Assembly: GCF_024181285.1 (NCBI RefSeq)
Contig: NZ_CP051201.1
Span: forward strand, 1,426,001 to 1,490,000
Length of the DNA: 64,000 nt
Reading direction: 5' to 3'
Source: Treponema sp. OMZ 790
GTDB taxonomy: Bacteria > Spirochaetota > Spirochaetia > Treponematales > Treponemataceae
How positions within the stretch are numbered: the first letter of the stretch is position 1; the number at the start of each line of letters is the position of its first letter. This document shows positions 50,411 to 57,822 of the stretch, one piece after another. Position numbers and translations under genes: made by a program. A model generated the notes under the pieces. It was not told the origin of the DNA. It ran no database searches and saw only the letters and a list, made by a program, of their open reading frames with translations.

Positions 50411-51586
50411 CTATAATTTAGCTCTCAGAAAATCTATAAAGCTTTTTAAAAAATCGGCAATTACAAGAACAGGTTTTTCGCCTGCAAGAGCTGCCGAGGC
50501 CTTAGCCATGCTTTTAAGCCTATCGTTTCCGCTTCCGTTTTCTTCAAAACCAAACTCCCGTAAAAGGCTTATAAAAACATCGGGTCTTACGTCCTCTCCC
50601 AAAAGAACTTCTGCGGCTCCCTTTTTCTTAAAGAAGTCTGCATTCTCTATTTGGTCTCCTCTTGAACTTCCCTTTTCGAGAGGAACCAGGATCATAGGCT
50701 TGCCTGCAGCGGCCGACTCCCAAACAGTATTGGCACCGGCCCGCGACACCACAATCGAAGAAAGGCTTAAAACATCGGCCATCTCTTTTTTTATAAAGGG
50801 ATAGGGCTTATAGTTTTCAGCAAATTTGGGAGAGGCGTTTAAAAGAGCTTCTTTAATTTTTTGCCCCTGCTCCATGTTGGCTTCCCCAATCTGATGAACT
50901 ACAACAAAATGTTTTACAAGGTACTCGATTGAATCTGAAATCAAATCGTTTAGCTGCCTTGCACCGAGGCTTCCGCCCAATACAAAGAGAACGGGTAAGT
51001 CCTGCTGTATATTTAAAAAGGCCCGCCCCTTTTCAGGGCTACCCGAATAAAAACTTAAGCGGACAGGGTTCCCCGTACAGATAACTTTTGAGCGGATAGA
51101 AAGCGGAAAAAGATCAGCCGTTTCTTGATATGAAACCAAGATGTGATTTGCAAATTTTGAATTAATCCTTGTTGCAAGACCCGGGGAAAAATCGCACTCG
51201 TGGGTGATAACCGGAATTTTCAAGACCTTCGCTGCAGCACAGGGAGGAACCGAAACAAAGCCGCCCTTAGAAAAAACAAAAATAGGTTTTAATCTTAAAA
51301 GTATAAAAAAAGATTTTATAAAACCTGCGGCGACCTTAAAAACATCTATAAAATTTTGAAAGCTAAAATACCGCCTTAGTTTTCCGGCAGGGATCCCTTT
51401 AAATTCGAGAACTGAAGGAGATGCCGAATGAAGCTCCGAAGATTCGACTATTTTGCGGTCAACGCCCTTAGAAGAACCTACCCAAACTATTTTACATTCC
51501 AAAGAAGAACTTAAAGCCTCGGCAACGGCCAGCCCCGGGAAGATATGCCCCCCTGTTCCGCCTCCGGTAAAAACAACACATTTCAT
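50411..51586 (-). CDS. murG: UDP-GlcNAc:undecaprenyl-PP-MurNAc-pentapeptide transferase
   Basis: Last intracellular step of peptidoglycan precursor synthesis, making lipid II from lipid I at the inner membrane face. The start at 51586 gives MKCVVFTGGGTGGHIFPGLA, with the GGGTGGHxxP motif at the very N-terminus as in all MurG. Further blocks are FSKGGFVSVPPCAAAK, LFVLGGSLGARQLND and SRAGANTVWESAAAGKPMILVP, with the UDP-binding site in the last two. The length is 391 residues, a little above average. The frame is open 23 codons further upstream, but that part is not homologous. No strong ribosome binding site precedes the ATG. Confidence 0.95.
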   Translation of the reverse strand: MKCVVFTGGGTGGHIFPGLAVAEALSSSLECKIVWVGSSKGVDRKIVESSELHSASPSVLEFKGIPAGKLRRYFSFQNFIDVFKVAAGFIKSFFILLRLKPIFVFSKGGFVSVPPCAAAKVLKIPVITHECDFSPGLATRINSKFANHILVSYQETADLFPLSIRSKVICTGNPVRLSFYSGSPEKGRAFLNIQQDLPVLFVLGGSLGARQLNDLISDSIEYLVKHFVVVHQIGEANMEQGQKIKEALLNASPKFAENYKPYPFIKKEMADVLSLSSIVVSRAGANTVWESAAAGKPMILVPLEKGSSRGDQIENADFFKKKGAAEVLLGEDVRPDVFISLLREFGFEENGSGNDRLKSMAKASAALAGEKPVLVIADFLKSFIDFLRAKL

Positions 51587-51667
51587 AGCCGTAAGTGTAT
51601 CACAATGACACAATTTTGAAAAGAGCTCATTAAAAATAATTTGTGTCTCCAGCATAAATTTGAAAGA

Positions 51668-52447
51668 TTACTTTATGGAATCGACTGAAATCCAAACTAG
51701 TTTATATTTTTCTATATAATTCTTCTCAGGCAATGCTAGTTTTCTATCCGTAATGATATAATTAAAATCTTTCAAATCACAAATTTTATATAATTTTGAT
51801 TTTTCGAATTTACTGCTATCTGCCAATAAAAATCTTTGTTGTGATTTTTCGATATACGTTCTTTTTAATTCAACTTTCGCGATATTCGGAGTCCGAATTT
51901 CAAATTTATCACTAATAGATTGAGTTCCTACAAAGCATGCATCTATTTCAAAATCTTTAAGCATAGAAACAGCCATAGAACCACAAGTCAGGATGTTTTC
52001 ATTTTCAATAATTCCGCCAAGCATTATAACCTGAAAAAATTTTTTTTCGGCTAAAATACATGCTATCTTTAAATCATTTGTTATAATAATTAAATCCTTA
52101 ATTGAACTTTCAACCAAAAATCTAGCAAGCTCATAATTTGTAGTGCCTGCATCGAGAAGGATTGTCATACCGTTTTTGACGAATAACAGAGCCTCCGCAG
52201 CAATTTTTTTCTTTATCGACAAATTTTCTTTTTTTCTTGTTGAATATAATTTATCATGCGACAGAGATTCTTTTGAGAGTGCTCCGCCGTAACTTTTTAA
52301 GAGAACACCTTTCTCTTCAAGAATACTCAAATCTCTTCTAATAGTCATCGGTGTTACCTTAAACTTTTCTGCCAGTTCTTTTACATTTAATTTTCCATAT
52401 CTGTTTAAATCTCTTAAAATTAAATCTAACCTTTCTTCCACATACAT
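51668..52447 (-). CDS. DeoR-family regulator of acid-sugar operon
   Basis: A 259-residue repressor. The N-terminal DeoR HTH is YGKLNVKELAEKFKVTPMTI, then RRDLSILEEKG; the C-terminal sugar-phosphate sensor domain has TILLDAGTTNYELARFL, LGGIIENENILTCGSMAV and DACFVGTQSI. The start MYVEERLDLIL at 52447 follows AGGA and is the typical DeoR beginning; the frame extends nine codons upstream. It is located next to the operon 52564-57181, whose promoter carries a tandem direct repeat (57215-57252) as likely operator. The inducer is presumably a phosphorylated four-carbon acid. Confidence 0.9.
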   Translation of the reverse strand: MYVEERLDLILRDLNRYGKLNVKELAEKFKVTPMTIRRDLSILEEKGVLLKSYGGALSKESLSHDKLYSTRKKENLSIKKKIAAEALLFVKNGMTILLDAGTTNYELARFLVESSIKDLIIITNDLKIACILAEKKFFQVIMLGGIIENENILTCGSMAVSMLKDFEIDACFVGTQSISDKFEIRTPNIAKVELKRTYIEKSQQRFLLADSSKFEKSKLYKICDLKDFNYIITDRKLALPEKNYIEKYKLVWISVDSIK

Positions 52448-52563
52448 AAACAATTCCTGTTCAATATTTCCCATTAAATTATATCATATTTTCTTTAATT
52501 AGAGAATATCAAACAGGGAATCATGGACAAAAAACACTTCAATTATCTTACAAGTCTTTTAGT

Positions 52564-53721
52564 TCAAAAAGTTGATGCTAATCTGAGTACTCCAAATTCT
52601 TTATGTTTCAAAGCCTCTGCTTTTGTTATTTTTCCGTTGCATACTTGTAAGATTTCTTCAAACAACCTCTTACCGGCATCATTTATAGATTCGTTACCGA
52701 GAATAATATCGGAAACATCAAAATCTATATTATCCTGCATAGCTTCAAAAGTATGCTTATTACCGGTAAGTTTAATGACTGGAGCAATAGGATTTCCGGT
52801 TGGACTACCTCGGCCGGTGGTAAAAATAATAACTTGAGCTCCCCCTGCTACCATACCCGTAATCGATTCAATATCTTGACCCGGCGTATCCATTATAAAT
52901 AATCCATGCGAGGAGGGAATGTCAGCATAATCCAATACTCCTTGAAATTCTTTTGTTCCTGATTTATGAATACAACCTAAAGATTTTTCTTCAATTGTAG
53001 TAATTCCTCCTACAATATTTCCGGGTGTAGGCTGACTACCACGAATATCAACTCCAAGACTCATTGCTTTTTTTTCACAATTCCGTACCAATTCCAAAAT
53101 TTTTCTAGATACTTCTTCTGTTTTTCCTCTCTTAGCAACAACATGTTCTGCTCCAATAAATTCCGTTGTTTCCGATAATATACTTGTTCCGCCTAGTTCA
53201 ACCATTTTATCGGAACAAATACCGCAAGTAGGATTAGACGCCAAACCTGATGTAGTATCGGAGCCTCCGCATTCCATACCCAGAATTATTTCGGAAATAT
53301 CACAAATCTCTTTTTGTATAGATGAAATTTCCTGAACAAATTTTCTGGCAATTGATACGCCCTTTGCATAAGCATTCAAAGTTCCCCTTTCTCCTTGAAT
53401 GGTCAACATTTCAACAGGTTTTCCGGAATCCTTGATACTCTCATATATATCTAAAGGTTCAAGCCCTTCACAACCTAAACCTACAACCAAAACGGCCCCG
53501 ACATTGGGATGTAAACATGTATTAATAATTGTTTTTCTTGTCAAAGAAAAATCAACACCAAGCTGGCAACACCCATAAGTATTGTTGATAAAGGTGGAGC
53601 CTTCAACAGCTCTTGAAATATCTTCAGCAACTTTATTAGCACAGACACTTGTTGCCAAAACCAACACATGATTTCTAATACCCACTTTACCGTCTTTTCT
53701 TCTATATCCCATGAATTTCAT
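52564..53721 (-). CDS. UxaA-type hydrolyase, large C-terminal part
   Basis: A 385-residue member of the UxaA/GarD altronate or galactarate dehydratase family. Signatures are GYRRKDGKVGIRNHVLVLAT at the start, NTYGCCQLGVDF, GLGCEGLEPLD, GMECGGSDTTSGLASNPT near residue 160 and DTPGQDIESITGMVAGGAQV near residue 270. The UxaA N-terminal SAF domain is encoded separately just upstream (53718-54023), and the genes overlap by four bases, so the two subunits form one enzyme. The substrate is an acid sugar; given the C4-acid kinase in the operon, a tetronate or related aldonate is inferred. Confidence 0.9.
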   Translation of the reverse strand: MKFMGYRRKDGKVGIRNHVLVLATSVCANKVAEDISRAVEGSTFINNTYGCCQLGVDFSLTRKTIINTCLHPNVGAVLVVGLGCEGLEPLDIYESIKDSGKPVEMLTIQGERGTLNAYAKGVSIARKFVQEISSIQKEICDISEIILGMECGGSDTTSGLASNPTCGICSDKMVELGGTSILSETTEFIGAEHVVAKRGKTEEVSRKILELVRNCEKKAMSLGVDIRGSQPTPGNIVGGITTIEEKSLGCIHKSGTKEFQGVLDYADIPSSHGLFIMDTPGQDIESITGMVAGGAQVIIFTTGRGSPTGNPIAPVIKLTGNKHTFEAMQDNIDFDVSDIILGNESINDAGKRLFEEILQVCNGKITKAEALKHKEFGVLRLASTF

Positions 53722-54023
53722 TTTAAATCTCCTCTTCCTCTTTTACTTTCTAAATTTTGAATATGAACATGCTCCCCTGTTAAAATATCTTTAGTGGCTC
53801 TGCCTATACTTTCTCCATATTTAATTACATCATTTTTACATGCAATATCCCTTATAGCAGCCTTATGTCCAAACGGAATATCATTCTTTAAAACAAATTC
53901 TTTCAAAGTTTTTCCATCAAATAAATATCTTACGGTTTCACCTTTTTTTAGATCGGTTATAGCCGTAACAACATCATCAGTTTCAGTAATAATAATCGCA
54001 TTTATGGTTTTACTCTCTTTCAT
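53718..54023 (-). CDS. UxaA-type hydrolyase, small SAF-domain subunit
   Basis: A 101-residue protein matching the N-terminal SAF domain of altronate dehydratase: DDVVTAITDLKKGETVRYLF, then NDIPFGHKAAIRDIACKNDV and IKYGESIGRATKDILTGEHV. In many bacteria this domain is fused to the large part; here it is split, as in some sulpholactate- and acid-sugar-lyase systems. It overlaps the large-subunit gene by four bases and follows the dehydrogenase gene by 20 bp. Confidence 0.88.
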   Translation of the reverse strand: MKESKTINAIIITETDDVVTAITDLKKGETVRYLFDGKTLKEFVLKNDIPFGHKAAIRDIACKNDVIKYGESIGRATKDILTGEHVHIQNLESKRGRGDLK

Positions 54024-54043
54024 ACTTACATACTCCTATTTTA

Positions 54044-55012
54044 TTATATAAATTTTTTTGATATTCTCAAAGCATAAAACAGGTCATCTTCTTTTGCAAT
54101 TCCTTTTCCTGCAATATCAAATGCAGTTCCATGGTCTACGGAAGTTCTAACAATCGGCAAACCTAAGGTAATATTTACTCCATTACCAAAAGCCAATAGT
54201 TTTAACGGAATGTGTCCTTGATCATGGTACATTGCAACAACAATATCATAATAACCTTTATATGCTTTTAAAAATACAACATCAGGAGAGATGGGGCCTT
54301 CTACATTCCAGCCTTTCTTTTTCGCTTCGTTTATTGCAGGTATAATTTGATCGATCTCTTCTCTCCCAAAAAGCCCCGACTCACCACTGTGAGGATTGAG
54401 ACCTGCAACGGCAATTCTTGGAGTTTGGACACCCATCTTCCGTAAACCTTTTTGTGCCAACTCGATTGTATCAAAAACTCTTTCTTTTGCAGCTCTCTCA
54501 CAAGCATTTTTTAATGAGCAATGTGTTGATACATGAATTACGGACAACTTTTCACTCCAAAGCATCATTGCATATTTTTTAGTATTTGTTAGTTTTGCAA
54601 ATATTTCAGTATGACCTTCATAAGCATACCCTCCTTTGTTTAACGCTTCTTTATTCAGCGGAGCAGTTACCACAGCTTTTATTTTACCTTCCAATGCATC
54701 GTGAATAGCTTTTTCTACATACAAATAAGAAGCTTTTCCGCATATTCCCGAAACATTTCCTATGGACATACTGCTCATATCCAAATCAACAACATCTATG
54801 ATATTGATTTTTCCTTTTTGAAATTCATGCGGTGTTGTTATCAAAGATAAATCAGAGGTAATATTTAACATGTTTTTATAATAATCAAGTATTGATACAC
54901 TCCCATAAAGAATAACTGAATTTTTATATTCTTCATACTTATCTAATACCTTCAAAGAAATCTCAGGTCCTATTCCTGCCGGATCACCTATTGTAATTCC
55001 TAAATAATTCAA
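54044..55012 (-). CDS. pdxA2: PdxA2-type four-carbon acid phosphate dehydrogenase
   Basis: A 322-residue member of the PdxA family. It has ITIGDPAGIGPEISLK at the N-terminus, TAPLNKEALNKGGYAYEGHT in the middle with the metal-binding His, AVAGLNPHSGESGLFG and YHDQGHIPLKLLAF near the C-terminus, where His and Asp bind the metal. In this context (DUF1537 kinase, sugar-acid permease, DeoR) it belongs to the group that oxidises and decarboxylates D-threonate or D-erythronate 4-phosphate to dihydroxyacetone phosphate, rather than to pyridoxine synthesis. It overlaps the kinase gene by four bases. Confidence 0.9.
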   Translation of the reverse strand: MNYLGITIGDPAGIGPEISLKVLDKYEEYKNSVILYGSVSILDYYKNMLNITSDLSLITTPHEFQKGKINIIDVVDLDMSSMSIGNVSGICGKASYLYVEKAIHDALEGKIKAVVTAPLNKEALNKGGYAYEGHTEIFAKLTNTKKYAMMLWSEKLSVIHVSTHCSLKNACERAAKERVFDTIELAQKGLRKMGVQTPRIAVAGLNPHSGESGLFGREEIDQIIPAINEAKKKGWNVEGPISPDVVFLKAYKGYYDIVVAMYHDQGHIPLKLLAFGNGVNITLGLPIVRTSVDHGTAFDIAGKGIAKEDDLFYALRISKKFI

Positions 55013-56244
55013 ATAATCACCTCTCTCATTTTAAAAATACACCTATCAATAATATCTTCCTCACCAAAAGAACCTGCTTTTGTCATTATTACAAGCCCTT
55101 TGTATAATCCATTCAATAATCTTGAAACAATAACACCCGGTGAAACTTCATATAAAATTTCAACACCTTGTGCATTTAAATTATTCATAATGGATATTGC
55201 AGTATCGCCCCCGGTTAAAAAAAGCCCGCCAACTTCGACATTAGCAAGTATTTTTTTTGTAATCTCACCCAATATGTTTTTAACAATACTTGCTATCTCT
55301 TGCTTATTAATACCTCTTTCTATTCCATAATTAATATCCTCGTTAAAAGATTGTTCAGAAAAACAAGATGTAATAATTAAATCCCGGTTTTTCCGTAATA
55401 TGGAAACAGCTTTTTCACATATTGAATCATACATATTTGATTCCAAAATTTTTGGAATATCAATTTCCAATATATACCGTCCCTGTTTCTTTGCATAATT
55501 TAGCTGCTCGATGCTTTTTTGGCTGGTACTGCCGACAATTGCCAATGAAGGCTTTTGCGGATGTAAAACATTAAAAATCCCTTCAGCTAAACCTGCTGAA
55601 CCGATCCATAATATTTTTTTTATATTTGATAATCCGATTTTTGCTATTAGCTCCATATCTTTAACAGTTTGTGCATCAAATGTATAATACGAGCAATCAT
55701 TATTTATAACAGGATCTTTTGAATACAATTCAGATAAATTTATATGATACACACCACTTCTCGAAATTGTTTTCAATATATCAACTATGTTATCTGATTT
55801 TATGGGATTTATAGGATCTCGAACAAACTCAGTTTCCATAAGCCGTGTCCCATATATTTTTTGAATTCCATTTTGAGTAGTTCTACCCAATCTTGGGAGA
55901 GCCGGCGCAAATAAAACTACCTCAGGATTATATACTTCCGATATAGCTAAAACTTCATCTATAATATTACCGCGTAATGCCGAATCTACTTTCTTATAAA
56001 CTATATCGAATTCATATTTAGTAACTAATTCTGAAATATCGGATTTGAGTTTTTCATAAGCATCTTTTTTAGGTATAGCTCTAGTTTCAGTATCAAACAC
56101 CAGACACTTATCGTTGTCATCAATGGAAGATGAAGAAAAAACAACTTTGGTTGCAAAGCCTTTTTTTCTCAACTGAACACCCGTATCATTTGCACCAGTA
56201 AAATCATCAGCAATGATTAAATATTTGCTATTCTTGTTTTTCAT
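55009..56244 (-). CDS. Four-carbon acid sugar kinase (DUF1537 family)
   Basis: A 411-residue kinase of the DtnK/OtnK type, which phosphorylates D-threonate, D-erythronate or related C4 acids at O4 using ATP. The N-terminal domain has YLIIADDFTGANDTGVQLRK and DIVYKKVDSALRGNI; the C-terminal nucleotide-binding domain has VGGLFLTGGDTAISIMN and VIMTKAGSFGEEDIIDRC. It overlaps the permease gene by 17 bp and the dehydrogenase gene by four bases. Which acid it uses cannot be told by eye. Confidence 0.92.
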   Translation of the reverse strand: MKNKNSKYLIIADDFTGANDTGVQLRKKGFATKVVFSSSSIDDNDKCLVFDTETRAIPKKDAYEKLKSDISELVTKYEFDIVYKKVDSALRGNIIDEVLAISEVYNPEVVLFAPALPRLGRTTQNGIQKIYGTRLMETEFVRDPINPIKSDNIVDILKTISRSGVYHINLSELYSKDPVINNDCSYYTFDAQTVKDMELIAKIGLSNIKKILWIGSAGLAEGIFNVLHPQKPSLAIVGSTSQKSIEQLNYAKKQGRYILEIDIPKILESNMYDSICEKAVSILRKNRDLIITSCFSEQSFNEDINYGIERGINKQEIASIVKNILGEITKKILANVEVGGLFLTGGDTAISIMNNLNAQGVEILYEVSPGVIVSRLLNGLYKGLVIMTKAGSFGEEDIIDRCIFKMREVII

Positions 56245-57181
56245 AATTATTTTTTTCTCGTTTTGCCAGGATAGAAACTAACAATGGACATAAAATAGCC
56301 GTTACAATAATAGCAGCAGCAATCTGTGCCGTGGAAACTTCAACATACGGCAATAAATTAGAATCGGCTAAGGCTAAAACAGCAGGAGTTCCAACGGCGT
56401 TTCCAGCAGTAGTTCCTATTGAAGCTGAAACAGCTGTTCGTTTTCCTTTGTTGTAAACTGCAGAAATAAAATAACCTCCTAAACCAGTCAACAATGTACA
56501 AACGAGGCCAAGAAAAATTCCGGGAAGCCCGGCGTCTAAAATAGATCTAAGGTCCAAACCGGCTCCTAAAGGAAATGCAAAAAACGGTATCAATACAACT
56601 GTTCCTTTAGCCAAAAATTTTCGCATATCTTCATCTAAATTTCCTAAAATAAACCCCAAAACAATAGGAACCAGAACAGATACAAAGGCAATAAACGGAA
56701 TATTGGCTATTCCGGTTATCCCAAAAGCCAACATAGTAAAAAAAGGACCATCGTTCAGAGACAAAACACTTACAGCACCTACATCGGACGAATCTCCATA
56801 TTCACCGGCGAGAGCAGCATACAGACCTCCATTTGAATTTGTAAGAGCTGCAACGATAGCAAGCGGAGTAATCCCCAAAATTCCGGCCATACCAAAAACT
56901 TTATTAATAGCCCAACCTAGAAGGGCTCCCAAGAAAAATTTAACAGATGTCAACACAACCCCTTTTATCAGGGGTCTTCCTACTTGCTTTACATTGATTT
57001 GAGCACCATTACACAGAACAAAGAGAGCTATTAATGCTATAGCTCCTTTTTTAAACAATGCAGTCGTGAACCCTCCTATTTCAAGGGCTCCGGGAACAAA
57101 AGTATTCATAACAGCCCCTATAAGTAAAGGAACAACCATTAAACCGCCGGGAATTTTTTGAATTGACGATAAAATTTTCAT
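56228..57181 (-). CDS. kdgT: KdgT-type sugar-acid permease
   Basis: A 317-residue membrane protein of the 2-keto-3-deoxygluconate permease family. It has about ten hydrophobic segments and the pattern IPGGLMVVPLLIGAVMNTFVP near the N-terminus, the Asn- and Gly-rich loop AALTNSNGGLYAALAGEYGD and the closing SIGTTAGNAVGTPAVLA. The start at 57181 follows GGAGGTTAAT. It is the first gene of the operon and probably imports the acid used by the downstream kinase. Confidence 0.9.
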   Translation of the reverse strand: MKILSSIQKIPGGLMVVPLLIGAVMNTFVPGALEIGGFTTALFKKGAIALIALFVLCNGAQINVKQVGRPLIKGVVLTSVKFFLGALLGWAINKVFGMAGILGITPLAIVAALTNSNGGLYAALAGEYGDSSDVGAVSVLSLNDGPFFTMLAFGITGIANIPFIAFVSVLVPIVLGFILGNLDEDMRKFLAKGTVVLIPFFAFPLGAGLDLRSILDAGLPGIFLGLVCTLLTGLGGYFISAVYNKGKRTAVSASIGTTAGNAVGTPAVLALADSNLLPYVEVSTAQIAAAIIVTAILCPLLVSILAKREKNNYEKQE

Positions 57182-57214
57182 ATTAACCTCCAAAATTTCA
57201 CAAAAAAAGACACT

Positions 57215-57252
57215 TGTGTTTTTATGTTCTTTTATGTGTTTTTATGTTCTTT
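57215..57252 (-). promoter_or_regulatory. Tandem direct repeat, candidate DeoR operator
   Basis: TGTGTTTTTATGTTCTTT (plus-strand reading) occurs twice, at 57215-57232 and 57235-57252, with a 20-bp period, about two helical turns. It lies just downstream of the operon promoter's -10 box, the place for repression by roadblock. The DeoR protein at 51668-52447 is the natural candidate. Confidence 0.7.
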
Positions 57253-57257
57253 AATTT

Positions 57258-57286
57258 ATGCTAACATAGCTTTTTAAATCTGTCAA
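57258..57286 (-). promoter_or_regulatory. Promoter of the acid-sugar operon
   Basis: Minus-strand TTGACA (57281-57286) and TAGCAT (57258-57263) with 17-bp spacing, upstream of the tandem repeat and about 75 bp before the permease ATG. Confidence 0.68.
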
Positions 57287-57386
57287 GTAAAATTTTAAAA
57301 ATAATTTAACTTACCGTCAAATAAGTGAAAATTATTGCTCTAAAGCCTGTTTTAAAAATTCCGATAATTTATTTAGGAGGAAATAT

Positions 57387-57797
57387 ATGGTTTCAAACAG
57401 TTCGCCGCTTCAAGCTCTTTCTCAAATTGCGATGCCTAAGATCTCGGCAGGCGGAAGAGCCTTTGTGCCTGTAAAGCCAAGCCAAGTCCTCTACTCTCAT
57501 TTTAAATACGTTTCAGGCTTTGCCCAATCCCAAGGCCAATCGGGCATGAGTATCGATAAGCTCAGAATCTTAAACTCAATAATCGATCAGCTTGTATCCA
57601 TGAAAACCAACGAGATTCAAAAAGCAAGGCTTACGGAATCGGCAGCCGCTCAGCTGGAATCGGAAATAACCGAAAACCAAATAGACGGTCTTTTGGATTA
57701 CTACCACAATCAAATAAAAAACACCATGATACAAACGGAAAACATCGGCTACGGCGGTAACCCCCTTCCTGCTGCCGTAGTAGACTTGACAGCCTAA
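57387..57797 (+). CDS. Small protein of unknown function
   Basis: Not recognised. A 136-residue soluble protein with no signal peptide or membrane segment. The N-terminal 50 residues are Ser/Pro-rich and poorly structured (PSQVLYSHFKYVSGFAQSQG); the middle and end are helical (IDKLRILNSIIDQLVSMKTN and AAAQLESEITENQIDGLLDY). AGGAGG before the ATG is strong. It is 25 bp upstream of a gene for a secreted metallopeptidase, but a functional link cannot be shown. Confidence 0.75.
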   Translation: MVSNSSPLQALSQIAMPKISAGGRAFVPVKPSQVLYSHFKYVSGFAQSQGQSGMSIDKLRILNSIIDQLVSMKTNEIQKARLTESAAAQLESEITENQIDGLLDYYHNQIKNTMIQTENIGYGGNPLPAAVVDLTA

Positions 57798-57822
57798 GTT
57801 TTTTTACGCATAATTGCATAGT

